A stretch of 64,000 bases of DNA from assembly GCA_022841625.1 (NCBI GenBank), contig JALHRD010000016.1:1-64000 (forward strand), in the 5' to 3' direction. Below, in pieces: positions 39,152 to 48,719 of the stretch. The translations under genes and the position numbers were made by a program. This stretch comes from Xanthobacteraceae bacterium (GTDB lineage: Bacteria > Pseudomonadota > Alphaproteobacteria > Rhizobiales > Xanthobacteraceae). Each line of letters starts with the position of its first letter. The first letter of the stretch is position 1. The notes beneath the pieces were generated by a model, which made no database searches, was not told the origin of the DNA, and saw only the letters and a list, made by a program, of their open reading frames with translations.

Positions 39152-42130
39152 TCAATGCGCCTCGTCCCAATTGGCGGCGGCGCGGGCGTCGACCGACAGC
39201 GGCACCGACAGCGATACCGCCGGATGCGGCGCGTCTTCCATCACCGCCTTGACCACCGGCAGCGTGCGCTCGACTTCGCTCTCCGGCACCTCAAACACCA
39301 GTTCGTCGTGAACCTGCAGCAGCATACGCGCGTTGAGTTTTTTCTTGGCGAGCGTGGCGTCCATGCGGGTCATGGCGCGGCGGATGATGTCGGCGGCGGA
39401 GCCTTGCAGCCGCGCATTGATGGCGGCGCGTTCGTTGAAGGCGCGAATCGCGGGATTGGGGCTTGCAATCTCCGGGTAGTGGCACTTGCGGCCGAACAGC
39501 GTGGTGACATAACCGTGCTTCTTGGCCAGCGCCTTGGTTTCTTCGATATAGTCGCGGATGCCGGGAAAGCGCTCGAAATATTTTTTGATATAGGCGCCGG
39601 CTTCCTCGCGCTCGATGCCGAGCTGGTTGGCGAGCCCGAAGGCCGAGATGCCGTAGATGATGCCGAAATTGATCGCCTTGGCGCGGCGGCGGATTTCGCC
39701 CGGCATGTCCTTGACCGGCACGCCGAACATTTCCGACGCCGTCATGGCGTGGATGTCGAGGCCGTCGCGGAACGCCTTCTTCAAAGTTTCGATATTGGCG
39801 ATCTCGGCCAATAGCCGCAATTCGATCTGCGAATAATCCGCGGAAGCGAGTTTGTAGCCCGGCGCGGCGACAAAGGCGCGCCGGATCTTGCGGCCTTCCT
39901 CGGTGCGGACCGGAATGTTTTGCAGGTTCGGCTCGGAGGAGGACAGCCGGCCGGTGGGCGTTGCCGCCAGCGCATAAATGGTGTGGACGCGCTTGGTGCT
40001 CGGATTGATATGGTTCGGCAACGCGTCGGTGTAGGTCGATTTTAGCTTGGTGATCTGCCGCCATTCCAAAATCTTCAGCGGTAGCGTATGGCCCTGCTCG
40101 GCGAGTTCGTCGAGCACGCGCGCGCCGGTGGCCCATTGTCCGGTCTTGGTCTTGGCGCCGCCGGGCAATCCCATCTTGCCGAACAGGATTTCGCCAAGCT
40201 GTTTCGGGCTGCCAGGGTTGAAATCCGGTTCGCCGGCGAGGTCGCGCACCTCGGCTTCGAGGCCAGCCGCGCGCTGGGCGAATTCGCCCGACAGCCGCGA
40301 CAGCACTTGCCGGTCGACCGAGATGCCGCGGCCTTCCATCAGCGCCAGCACCGGCAATAGCGGCCGCTCCAGCGTTTCATAGACGCCGGTCATATGCTCG
40401 GCGACCATGCGTGGACGCAGCACTTGAGCGAGCCGCAGCGCCAGGTCGGCGCGTTCGGCGACATAGGCCGCCGCCTTCTCGATAGCGACGCTGTCAAAGC
40501 CGATCTTGGCCTTGCCGGTGCCGATCACATCGTCATAGTCGATGGCGGTGTGATTGAAATAACGCGGCGCGAGCGCTTCGAGGCCGTGGCCGTAACGCCC
40601 AGCGTCAAGCGCATAGGACATCAGCATGGTGTCTTCGTGGGCGCGCAGTGCGATGCCGCGCACCGCGAAAATCTGCCATTCGAATTTCAGGTTTTGCCCG
40701 ACCTTGAGCACGCCGGGATTTTCCAACAGCGGCTTAAGCACAGCGAGCGCGTCGGCCTCGGCGGGCTGGCCGGGAACCAGTTCGCCGCCGAACAGGCTGC
40801 CGGCGTCGCCATCACCGCCCTTGCGATGTGCCAGCGGCACGTAACAGGCTTCGTTGGGCGCAACCGCAAGCGCGATCCCGCACAATTGCGCCTGCATCGG
40901 ATCCTCGCCGAGCGTTGCGACATGGAGCGCGATCGTGCCGGCGTCGTGGGCGCGATCGATCCAAGCTTGCAGGCGGTCGCGGGCGGTTACGATTTCGTAG
41001 CGGGCGCGATCGACCTTGGCGTTGCGGGCGGCTTCGAGCCGTGCCGCGCTGAACATCTGCGGGTTAATCTCAACCGGTGCGGCGGCGCCGCCGTTCGATC
41101 GCTGCTTCGGCGCCATCGCGCCGCCGTCGAGCGGCAGGCTCGGTTCGGCGGACGATGTTGCGATGGTGCGCGGCTTGCCACGTGCGACGGACGTTGTTGC
41201 GGCCTCGATCTCGGCGATGTCGATCTCGGCGAATTCGGCGACACGGCGCGTGAGGGTGTTGAATTCCATCGCCTTGAGGAAGGCCACTAGCTGCTTGTAA
41301 TTGGGCTCATGCACCGCGAGGTCAGCGAGCGGGACCGCGAGTTTCACCTGGTCGTCGAGCGTGACCAGGCGCTTCGATAGCCGCGCCCTGTCGGCATGGT
41401 CGATCAATGTCTGCCGGCGCTTGTCTTGCTTGATCTCGCTGGCGCGCTTGAGCAGTGTTTCGAGGTCGCCGTATTCGCCGATCAATTGCGCCGCGGTCTT
41501 GACACCGATGCCCGGCACGCCGGGCACATTGTCGCTCGAATCGCCGATCAAGGCCTGCACCTCGATCACTTTGTCCGGCGGGACGCCGAATTTCTCGATC
41601 ACCTCAGGCACGCCGATCTTCTTGTCTTTCATCGTGTCATACATCACGACGCGATCGTTCACGAGTTGCATAAGATCTTTGTCGGAGGACACAATGGTCG
41701 ACGTAGCGCCGGCCTCGCACGCCAGCCGGACATAGGTTGCGATCAGGTCGTCGGCCTCAAAGCCGTTTTGTTCGAGGCACGGCAGTTCGAAAGCGTGCAC
41801 CGCTTCGCGGATCAGTGCGAATTGCGGGATCAGATCGTCGGGCGCCGGCGGGCGGTGCGCCTTGTATTCGGGGTAAAGGTCGCTGCGGAAGGTCTTCTCG
41901 GACTTGTCGAACACGATGGCGAGGTGGGTCGGTCGCTCGTCGGGCTTCATGTCGCGCATCAGCTTCCACAGCATGTTGCAGAAGCCGAGCACGGCGTTGA
42001 CTTGTAGCCCGTCCGATTTGCGGGTGAGCGGCGGCAATGCGTGATAGGCGCGAAAAATATATGATGATCCGTCGACCAGAAAGACGTGGTCGCCCGATTT
42101 GGGCCGGGTGGTTTGCGGTGCTTTGGCCAT
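39152..42130 (-). CDS. polA: DNA polymerase I
   Basis: A 992-aa repair and Okazaki-fragment polymerase. The start MAKAPQTTRPKSGDHVFLVD puts the 5' nuclease motif GSSYIFRAYHAL next; the frame remains open 83 codons further but that part is not family-like. Domains: 5'-3' nuclease (about 15-290, with DKSEKTFR, QNGFEADD and GVKTAAQL), 3'-5' exonuclease (about 380-560), polymerase (about 590-992) with RLSSSEPNLQNIPVRTEEGR, ADYSQIELRLLAEIA, RRRAKAINFGIIYG and the catalytic LLQVHDELVFEVP. Divergent from hrpB across a 125-bp gap. Confidence 0.97.
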   Translation of the reverse strand: MAKAPQTTRPKSGDHVFLVDGSSYIFRAYHALPPLTRKSDGLQVNAVLGFCNMLWKLMRDMKPDERPTHLAIVFDKSEKTFRSDLYPEYKAHRPPAPDDLIPQFALIREAVHAFELPCLEQNGFEADDLIATYVRLACEAGATSTIVSSDKDLMQLVNDRVVMYDTMKDKKIGVPEVIEKFGVPPDKVIEVQALIGDSSDNVPGVPGIGVKTAAQLIGEYGDLETLLKRASEIKQDKRRQTLIDHADRARLSKRLVTLDDQVKLAVPLADLAVHEPNYKQLVAFLKAMEFNTLTRRVAEFAEIDIAEIEAATTSVARGKPRTIATSSAEPSLPLDGGAMAPKQRSNGGAAAPVEINPQMFSAARLEAARNAKVDRARYEIVTARDRLQAWIDRAHDAGTIALHVATLGEDPMQAQLCGIALAVAPNEACYVPLAHRKGGDGDAGSLFGGELVPGQPAEADALAVLKPLLENPGVLKVGQNLKFEWQIFAVRGIALRAHEDTMLMSYALDAGRYGHGLEALAPRYFNHTAIDYDDVIGTGKAKIGFDSVAIEKAAAYVAERADLALRLAQVLRPRMVAEHMTGVYETLERPLLPVLALMEGRGISVDRQVLSRLSGEFAQRAAGLEAEVRDLAGEPDFNPGSPKQLGEILFGKMGLPGGAKTKTGQWATGARVLDELAEQGHTLPLKILEWRQITKLKSTYTDALPNHINPSTKRVHTIYALAATPTGRLSSSEPNLQNIPVRTEEGRKIRRAFVAAPGYKLASADYSQIELRLLAEIANIETLKKAFRDGLDIHAMTASEMFGVPVKDMPGEIRRRAKAINFGIIYGISAFGLANQLGIEREEAGAYIKKYFERFPGIRDYIEETKALAKKHGYVTTLFGRKCHYPEIASPNPAIRAFNERAAINARLQGSAADIIRRAMTRMDATLAKKKLNARMLLQVHDELVFEVPESEVERTLPVVKAVMEDAPHPAVSLSVPLSVDARAAANWDEAH

Positions 42131-42255
42131 GGCCGGAATGTGGGACTTCCGCGCCGCGAAGGCAATGTCCGCGTGGCCCGCTGCACAGCCAAGCTGGCGG
42201 CGCGGGCGGTAATCAAAGCCAGTGCCCGGCGCCGCGCAAGGCGCTATGAACGCGG

Positions 42256-44787
42256 ATGGACACGGCGCTTCCGATTGACGAGGCTTTGCCCGCATTGCGG
42301 GCCGCATTGCGCGCGGCCAATGCCGCCGTGCTGGTGGCGCCGCCGGGCGCCGGCAAGACGACACGTGTGCCCTTGGCATTGGCGCAAGAGCCGTGGTCGG
42401 CCGGCAAGAAAATCATCGTGCTTGAACCGCGCCGGCTCGCGGCCCGCGCCGCCGCGGCGCATATGGCGGCGACTCTGGGCGAGGCGGTGGGCGCGACCGT
42501 CGGCTATCGCGTGCGCTTCGACTCGAAGGTCTCGGCCAAGACGCGGGTTGAGTTGGTCACCGAAGGTGTGTTCACGCGCATGGTGCTCGACGATCCGTCG
42601 CTCGATGGAATTGCGGCGCTGCTGTTTGACGAATTCCACGAACGCTCGCTCGATGCCGATCTCGGCCTGGCGCTGGCGCGCGATGTGCAGCGCGGTCTGC
42701 GCGACGATCTCAAACTCCTGGTCATGTCCGCGACCATCGACGGCGCGCGGGTCGCAAAGCTGCTTGGCGACGCGCCGGTGGTGGAAAGTGAAGGCCGTGC
42801 GTTCCCGGTCGAGACCCGCTATCTCGGGCGCGATACGATCGTACCGATCGAGCGCGCGGTCGTCGATGCGGCGCTGCGGGCGCTACGGGCGGAGCCGGGG
42901 TCGGTGCTGGTATTCCTGCCGGGCGCTGCGGAAATCCGCCGCGCCGAGACGCTGTTCAAGGAACGGCTTGCCGATCCGGCGGTCGATGTAGTCGCTCTGT
43001 TCGGCGCGCTCGACGCGGCGGTGCAGGATCGCGCCATTGCGCCGGCGCCCCAGGGTCGGCGCAAGGTCGTGTTGGCGACTTCGATCGCCGAAACCTCGCT
43101 CACGATTGAGGGTGTGCGTATTGTGATCGATTGCGGGCTGTCGCGCGTTCCGCGCTATGAGCCCGATGTCGGACTGACGCGGCTGGAGACCGTGCGGGTC
43201 TCGCGCGCTTCCGCTGACCAGCGCCGCGGTCGTGCCGGGCGCACCGAACCTGGCGTCTGCTATCGTTTATGGGACGAGCCGCAAACCGCGGCGCTGGCGG
43301 CGTCCAGTACGCCCGAAATTCTGGCGGCCGATCTGTCGAGCCTGGTGCTCGATCTCGCGCATTGGGGTGTGATTGATCCGGCGAAGCTTGATTTTCTCGA
43401 TCCACCGCCGCGCGCCGCCTGGTCGGAGGCGCGGGCGCTGCTGGCGGAGATTGGCGCCATCGACGGTGACGGGCGGATCACCGACGAGGGGCGGACATTG
43501 CGGCAATTGCCGCTGCCGCCACGCATTGCGCGCATGGTGGTCGATGCCGCGCGTCACGGCGCGGCGCCCCTCGCCGCTATGATCGCCGCGGTGTTAACCG
43601 AGCGTGGCCTCGGCGGCAACGATGCCGATCTGGTCCATCGCCTCGACAATCTGCAGCGCGATCGCTCGCGCCGCGCCATGGACGCGCGTGCGATGGCGAA
43701 ACGGTGGGCGCAGATCGCGGAGAGAGAAGCCGGGTTGCTGCAACACGACGGGCGCGCTCCCTCCCCACCATTCGCTGCGCGAATGAAAGGAGGGGAGTCG
43801 AGAGAGCCGTTGCAGGGTCTATCGTCCGGACTTCTGCTCGCACTCGCTTATCCCGATCGCATCGCGCGCAGTCGCGGCGCCGGCGGAGCGTTCCTGCTCG
43901 CCAATGGCCGTGGCGCAAGCGTCGACTCAGCGTCGGCATTGTCGCGCGAGGCGTTTCTGGCCGTGGGCGAAATTGCCGGTAGCGCCGCGCAGGGCCGCAT
44001 TCTCTTGGCCGCGCCGATCACTCCGGGCGAGATCGACGCGCAGTTCGGCAACCGAATCGAAGCGCGCGACGAGATCGTCTTCGATTCGGGGACCGGAAGC
44101 CTGCGGGCGCGCCGCCTGCACCGGCTTGGCGCGATCACGCTCGGCGAGCAAAGCCGCAAGGTCGAACCAAGCGATGAAACCGCGCGCCTGTTGGCGGAGG
44201 GGATTGCGCGGCAGGGCCTTGATCATTTGCCATGGGGCAAGCCGCTGCAGCAGTGGCGCGACCGTGTGATGTTCCTGCGGCGGGCCGAAGGCGACGAATG
44301 GCCTGACCTGTCCGATGCGGCGCTGGCGGCTACGGCTGGCGAATGGCTCGCGACCGCGCTTGCGGGCAAGACCACGCGTGCCGCGCTCGGCGCGGATGCG
44401 TTCACGGAGGCCATTCATGGCTTGCTGCCGTGGAATTTGCGCCGCCGTCTTGACACCGAGGCGCCGACGCATTTCGCGGCGCCGTCCGGTTCGTCGGTGC
44501 CGATCGACTATGAATCCGAGGAGGGGCCTAAACTCGCTATTCGCGTGCAAGAATTGTTCGGCCTCGACAAACATCCGGCCATCGCCGGCGGGCGGGTGCC
44601 GCTGGTGATCGAATTGCTGTCGCCGGCGCATCGGCCGGTGCAGGTGACGCGCGATCTGCCGGGCTTCTGGCGCGGCAGCTATGCCGCGGTGAAGGCCGAA
44701 ATGAAGGGCCGCTATCCGCGCCATCCCTGGCCGGACAATCCGCTCCAGGCACCGGCAACGCGGCGCGCCAAGCCGCGCGGCACCTGA
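42256..44787 (+). CDS. hrpB: ATP-dependent helicase HrpB
   Basis: An 843-aa DEAH-type helicase. Walker A is VLVAPPGAGKTTRVPLALA at residues 25-43; the Walker B variant reads LLFDEFHERSLDADLGLALA, motif III VMSATIDG, and the C-terminal helicase part ATSIAETSLTIEGV and QRRGRAGRTEPG. The remaining C-terminal 350 residues are the HrpB-specific region, ending FWRGSYAAVKAEMKGRYPRH and WPDNP. Length is in the normal 800-850 range. Its substrate RNA is not known in most bacteria. Divergent from polA. Confidence 0.95.
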   Translation: MDTALPIDEALPALRAALRAANAAVLVAPPGAGKTTRVPLALAQEPWSAGKKIIVLEPRRLAARAAAAHMAATLGEAVGATVGYRVRFDSKVSAKTRVELVTEGVFTRMVLDDPSLDGIAALLFDEFHERSLDADLGLALARDVQRGLRDDLKLLVMSATIDGARVAKLLGDAPVVESEGRAFPVETRYLGRDTIVPIERAVVDAALRALRAEPGSVLVFLPGAAEIRRAETLFKERLADPAVDVVALFGALDAAVQDRAIAPAPQGRRKVVLATSIAETSLTIEGVRIVIDCGLSRVPRYEPDVGLTRLETVRVSRASADQRRGRAGRTEPGVCYRLWDEPQTAALAASSTPEILAADLSSLVLDLAHWGVIDPAKLDFLDPPPRAAWSEARALLAEIGAIDGDGRITDEGRTLRQLPLPPRIARMVVDAARHGAAPLAAMIAAVLTERGLGGNDADLVHRLDNLQRDRSRRAMDARAMAKRWAQIAEREAGLLQHDGRAPSPPFAARMKGGESREPLQGLSSGLLLALAYPDRIARSRGAGGAFLLANGRGASVDSASALSREAFLAVGEIAGSAAQGRILLAAPITPGEIDAQFGNRIEARDEIVFDSGTGSLRARRLHRLGAITLGEQSRKVEPSDETARLLAEGIARQGLDHLPWGKPLQQWRDRVMFLRRAEGDEWPDLSDAALAATAGEWLATALAGKTTRAALGADAFTEAIHGLLPWNLRRRLDTEAPTHFAAPSGSSVPIDYESEEGPKLAIRVQELFGLDKHPAIAGGRVPLVIELLSPAHRPVQVTRDLPGFWRGSYAAVKAEMKGRYPRHPWPDNPLQAPATRRAKPRGT

Positions 44788-44900
44788 TTGCGCCATTTTT
44801 ATCGATCGCGTTAGGCGGCCGCTTACCAGCGCCGCTGCTTGCGCCGGACCTTTTCCGCGACGTTAGCCAGGCGTTTGCCAGCGCTCGTTATCATTGCACC

Positions 44901-45407
44901 ATGGTCCGTATTCTCATTGTCGCGATGGTCCTGCTCGTTGGTGGCGTCATGGCGGTGCGCCATCTTGAGGACACGACGCGTAACGCTGCGCCTAAGCCTG
45001 TCGCCATGGCTGCGGTGCCGAGCGCATCGCCGCCGTCTGGCCGCAGCATCACCTTGACCAAGAGCCGCAACGGACATTTCCAGGTCGATGCCCGTGTCGA
45101 CGGTCGGTTGCTGGAGTTCCTGGTCGATACCGGCGCCTCGCACATCGCGCTGCGCCAAAGTGCGGCGGCGCGGCTCGGCATCTATCCGCGGGATAGTGAT
45201 TTCACCGTCCGGGTCAGCACGGCCAATGGCGAAACCAGAGCCGCACTGGTGCAATTGCGGACGGTCGAAATCGGCGACATTCTGGTTCGCGACGTGCCGG
45301 CGATCGTGCATTCCGACGCCAGCCTGGGCGTCAACCTGCTGGGCATGTCGTTCCTCTCGCGGGTGCGCTGGACGCATGACCGCGGCCAACTGGTGCTGGA
45401 GCAATAG
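44901..45407 (+). CDS. Membrane-anchored retropepsin-like aspartic protease (TIGR02281 type)
   Basis: A 168-aa protein with an N-terminal membrane anchor or uncleaved signal, MVRILIVAMVLLVGGVMAV. The protease domain has RNGHFQVDARVDGRLLEFLV and the catalytic DTGAS with Asp76, then GDILVRDVPAIV and NLLGMSFLSRV. Retropepsins work as dimers, each chain giving one Asp. Family members in alphaproteobacteria are periplasmic and their substrates are unknown. Length is usual for the family (160-190 aa). Confidence 0.88.
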   Translation: MVRILIVAMVLLVGGVMAVRHLEDTTRNAAPKPVAMAAVPSASPPSGRSITLTKSRNGHFQVDARVDGRLLEFLVDTGASHIALRQSAAARLGIYPRDSDFTVRVSTANGETRAALVQLRTVEIGDILVRDVPAIVHSDASLGVNLLGMSFLSRVRWTHDRGQLVLEQ

Positions 45408-45733
45408 TGGTTGGCGCACATATCGGTGTGATCGTACCAGCCCCAACAGGGGTTCCGGGAATCGGGCGCTGCCACAATTCGGAATGGATCGACACGTCGC
45501 GGGCTGGCGCGTAGGCTACATGTGTATAACTCCGGTCGGTGAGGTGGTTTTGCCGGTTCCGCCGCCTGGGGAGCACAGCCTTTCCCGTTAGAAGTAAATG
45601 ATTTTCCGCGGCATTGATCGCGCTGTTGCCGGAAGGCATCGCCCGCGGAAAAAACGCAGATCTTGCCTGGGATATGGTCGGCCCTTGCGGTTCGCTTGTG
45701 GTAGGTTTTTGGGCAGTTATGGAGGGCTGCCGC
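45408..45733. other. Leader region of the porin gene, no coding sequence supported
   Basis: Between the aspartic protease and the porin no convincing gene is seen on either strand. A short CCCC-AACA-GGGG hairpin near 45440-45455 may end the protease transcript. The last 20 bp carry the GGAGGG ribosome binding site of the porin. Confidence 0.5.
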
Positions 45734-46483
45734 ATGCGCAAACTTGGGCTTCTGACATCAACCGCACTGACCACGTCGCTGATCTCCGGCGCGGGAATGG
45801 CGGCGGATATGCGCATGCCGGTGAAATCGCCGGTCATCGCCCCACCGATCTCTTGGAGCGGCTGCTACATCGGCGGCAATGCGGGCGGCGTCTCCGCGCG
45901 CATCGAGCACGGGTTTAGTCTACCCGGCGCGAACGTCCAATCGACCGGGCGCGACACCGGTTTCATCGGCGGCGGGCAGATCGGATGCAATTGGCAATAT
46001 TCGCCGGGCTGGGTGTTTGGTGTCGAGGGCGACGTCAACTACGCCGGCGTCAAGCGCAGCAGCAATTTCGCCTTCGCAGTGCTTGGCGAAGATGTAGCCG
46101 GCAGCCAGACGACCAAATTGCGTTGGCTTACAACGATCCGCGGTCGTCTCGGCCCGACTTGGGATCGCTCGTTCCTATATCTGACCGGCGGCGCCGCAAT
46201 TGGCGGCGTGAAGTCCTCGGTCGCCGCGATAGACGAGAATGGAGCAACTTACCTCGGATCAGCATCGGCTACGCGCTTCGGCTGGACGGTCGGCGCCGGC
46301 TACGAGTATGCGTTCAGCAGAACAATCTCGGGCAAGCTGGAATATTTGCATTTTGATCTTGGGAGAGTGAATTACCAGGTCAATCGGGTCAGCGGCGTTA
46401 ACGCCGTGGCGGCGTCCTGGAACGCACGCGCAAAGGTGGGCGGCGACATCATCCGCGCCGGCATCAATTTCCGCTGGAACTAA
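45734..46483 (+). CDS. Outer-membrane beta-barrel protein, Omp25/RopB-like
   Basis: A 249-aa outer-membrane protein. The ATG is preceded by GGAGGG eight bases away; the frame extends 40 codons further but without signal character. Signal peptide MRKLGLLTSTALTTSLISGA ends near GMAA. The mature sequence starts with the family opening WSGCYIGGNAGG, and alternating strands follow: TGFIGGGQIGCNWQYSPGWV, FGVEGDVNY, FSRTISGKLEYLHFDLG, ending RAGINFRWN. This is the 8-stranded barrel family common in Brucella and rhizobia (Omp25/31). It is probably an abundant surface protein. Confidence 0.88.
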   Translation: MRKLGLLTSTALTTSLISGAGMAADMRMPVKSPVIAPPISWSGCYIGGNAGGVSARIEHGFSLPGANVQSTGRDTGFIGGGQIGCNWQYSPGWVFGVEGDVNYAGVKRSSNFAFAVLGEDVAGSQTTKLRWLTTIRGRLGPTWDRSFLYLTGGAAIGGVKSSVAAIDENGATYLGSASATRFGWTVGAGYEYAFSRTISGKLEYLHFDLGRVNYQVNRVSGVNAVAASWNARAKVGGDIIRAGINFRWN

Positions 46484-46500
46484 CGATCGTTTGAATAGGT

Positions 46501-46532
46501 CGAGCGGCGGCCGATCATTCGGCCGCCGCTCG
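46501..46532. terminator. Strong bidirectional hairpin between convergent genes
   Basis: A perfect 14-bp stem, CGAGCGGCGGCCGA with TCGGCCGCCGCTCG, around a 4-nt loop lies just after the porin stop. Its right arm includes the last codons and stop of the ATP-grasp gene on the other strand. No T-tract follows on either side, but the stem is very stable. Confidence 0.6.
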
Positions 46533-47507
46533 CGTTCGCTCGACCAGCACCTTGGCCGCGGTCGTAAAGGCGTCGAACTGATCGGTCAGGCGTTCGACGC
46601 CCAGCGCCTGTTTGAGGAAATTCGTTACGTCGCCCTTAGAGAAAATCCAGGTGTTTCCGCCGGGATTGGCTTCCAGGACGTAGAGCTTTCCGGATTGGGC
46701 GTCCTTGACCAGGTCGATTGCTTGCAGCGGAATTTCCGGCAAGGCGGCGTAGGCGCGTCGCGCCATGGCGAGAATATCCTGGTCGTAGAATAGTTCACGG
46801 GTGATCGGCCCGGTCTTACGCGTGGCCTTCACCGTGATCTGGGCGAGGGCGTCATTCGACGAATCGAGCGCCGGTCGCGCGACCTGCGAGAACGTCTTGA
46901 ACGCCAACAGCGGTTCGCCGAACAGCGCCAGCACGCGGTAGTGGTTGATGAACGGGCCGGTATCGATGAAACGCTGCGCATACATCGGCCCATGCCGTCC
47001 GGGATGATCTTCGGCATAGGCCTCGCGGGGTTTGAAGCGGACGGCTTCGCGCCGCATCAGCGTCAGGTTCTGCCCGTAGGATGATAGCGAGTGCCCCGGC
47101 TTGACCACCACATGCGATCCGAACCGGTCCTCGGGCAGCACGATGTCGGGGACGATCTCGACCGATTCCGGAACCGGCACGCCGGCGGCCTTGAAACGCG
47201 CGAGTTGTTCCAGCTTGGGGATCGGGTGGCCGGCACAGAGCTTGCCGCGCATTGGGCGGAATTGCAGCAAATTACCCGGCGAAAAGATCAAAGTCGGGCG
47301 CTTGGACGCTTGGCGGCGAGTGACCGAGCAAGGCAGATCGTTGCGGGCAATGAAAACTTCGATGTCGGGCGCCATTTCCCGAACCTTGCGGCCGATTTCC
47401 TGAAAGTCCTGGACGTCCTGGTCGCCAGGAGTGTGCACCAAAATCAGATTGCGGTCGACCGTCACCGGGGCAGCGGCAGATTCACGCGCGGCGATGGATG
47501 CATCCAT
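46515..47507 (-). CDS. ATP-grasp domain protein, unknown substrate
   Basis: A 330-aa protein. The N-terminal 90 residues form a Rossmann-like pre-ATP-grasp domain (VDRNLILVHTPGDQDVQDFQ). The ATP-grasp core follows: SHVVVKPGHSLSSYGQNL with the ATP-binding Lys, then YAQRFIDTGPFINHYRVLAL, and the metal-binding end LYVLEANPGGNTWIF. It resembles RimK/glutathione-synthetase-type ligases, which join a carboxylate to an amine. No partner gene indicates the substrate. The start MDASIAARES is preferred; 32 further codons are open upstream. It is divergent from a TTT-type receptor gene, about 100 bp away. Confidence 0.8.
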   Translation of the reverse strand: MDASIAARESAAAPVTVDRNLILVHTPGDQDVQDFQEIGRKVREMAPDIEVFIARNDLPCSVTRRQASKRPTLIFSPGNLLQFRPMRGKLCAGHPIPKLEQLARFKAAGVPVPESVEIVPDIVLPEDRFGSHVVVKPGHSLSSYGQNLTLMRREAVRFKPREAYAEDHPGRHGPMYAQRFIDTGPFINHYRVLALFGEPLLAFKTFSQVARPALDSSNDALAQITVKATRKTGPITRELFYDQDILAMARRAYAALPEIPLQAIDLVKDAQSGKLYVLEANPGGNTWIFSKGDVTNFLKQALGVERLTDQFDAFTTAAKVLVERTRAAAE

Positions 47508-47536
47508 GGGGCCTGTCCGTTTGGGGCTTGTCCGTT
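47507..47536. repeat. 15-nt tandem duplication at the ATP-grasp start
   Basis: TGGGGCCTGTCCGTT is followed directly by TGGGGCTTGTCCGTT (one mismatch), immediately before the ATP-grasp start in a divergent promoter region. It may be a recent duplication or a pair of binding sites. Confidence 0.6.
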
Positions 47537-47605
47537 GCGGGCGATCATGGCCCAATTGGGCAAGATTTGCGCAAAAGCTATCGGCCTCTTCGGAGGGCTG
47601 CAAGG

Positions 47606-48643
47606 ATGTCGCATCGGCTGCCTGGGGTGCTCATCGCTGTCACCGCGCTGCTGATATCCGCAAGCGCGCAGGCGCAGCCAGCGAGCGACGATTTCTACGC
47701 CGGCAAGACGGTCAGAATCATTATCGGCACGACCACGGCCGGAGAATACGGCGCCTACGCCCAGTTGATGGCGCAGCATATCGGCCGCTTTGTTCCCGGC
47801 CGGCCTACGGTGATCGTGCAAACTATGCTCGGCGGCGGTGGATTGGTGGCGCTCAATCATCTCGCCAAGGTCGCGGCGCAAGACGGCACGGTGTTGTCGC
47901 TGCCGCATGCCAATATCGTCCAGGACGGTCTGTTGAATCCGCGAGCACAGTTCGATCCTGCGCAGTTTCAGTGGATCGGTCGCGTGGCGAGCGTGCGGCA
48001 GGTCGGCGTGGCGTCGAGCCAGTCCAAGGCGCGCACGCTCGAAGATGCCAAGCAGCGCGAATTGATCGCCGGCGCCTCCGGCGTGACCAATCCGACCGGC
48101 CTCAATCCACGCATCCTCAATGCGATGGCCGGCACCAAGTTCAAGATCGTCACTGGCTATAAAGGCACCAGCGAGGCGCGGATCGCCTGGGAGCGGGGTG
48201 AAGTCGATGTCGTGACCACGAGCTGGGATGGAATTGTCGATCGCTACAGCGATCTGCTCAGGGCCGGTCTGATCCATCCACTGTATGTCTACGGCATGAC
48301 GCGGCCGCCGGAGCTGGCCACCATTCCATCGATCACCGAATTCGGCCGCGACGACACCGAAAAAGCGTTTCTGCAGATTTATACCATCGGCGCGGAGATC
48401 GGCCGCGCCTTCGCTTTTCCGCCGGGCGTGCCTGAGCACCGCGTCGCGCTTTGGCGTGCAGCGTTCATGAAAATGCTCGACGATCCCGAGTTCAGGCAAA
48501 CGCTGGCCAAGAGCAACATCCGGATCGATCCGCTTGCCGGCGCAACTTTGGCCGCAAGCGTGGCCAAGGTGGTTCACCTGCCAAGGGAAACCATTTCCCA
48601 GGCCGGTGCGTTCTACGAACGGCTGCTGGCGGAGGTGCGCTGA
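47606..48643 (+). CDS. TTT-type periplasmic solute receptor (divergent Bug-like), paralogue C
   Basis: A 345-aa exported receptor. CGGAGGGCTGCAAGG precedes the ATG. Signal peptide MSHRLPGVLIAVTALLISAS ends near AQAQP. The mature protein opens DDFYAGKTVRIIIGTTTAGE, then RFVPGRPTVIVQTMLGGGGL, and holds VTGYKGTSEARIAWERGEVD, matching the blocks of the receptors at 17871 and 19936. It has no neighbouring permease. The start is 98 bp from the divergent ATP-grasp gene. The phosphoglucomutase gene follows 76 bp downstream but is functionally unrelated. Confidence 0.85.
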   Translation: MSHRLPGVLIAVTALLISASAQAQPASDDFYAGKTVRIIIGTTTAGEYGAYAQLMAQHIGRFVPGRPTVIVQTMLGGGGLVALNHLAKVAAQDGTVLSLPHANIVQDGLLNPRAQFDPAQFQWIGRVASVRQVGVASSQSKARTLEDAKQRELIAGASGVTNPTGLNPRILNAMAGTKFKIVTGYKGTSEARIAWERGEVDVVTTSWDGIVDRYSDLLRAGLIHPLYVYGMTRPPELATIPSITEFGRDDTEKAFLQIYTIGAEIGRAFAFPPGVPEHRVALWRAAFMKMLDDPEFRQTLAKSNIRIDPLAGATLAASVAKVVHLPRETISQAGAFYERLLAEVR

Positions 48644-48719
48644 CGCCTCGACGCGTGCCACTTTCGCGCGTGCGCCGCATAGGCTATGTCCTCGGCGCCA
48701 TTGGCAACCGAGAGTGTCC

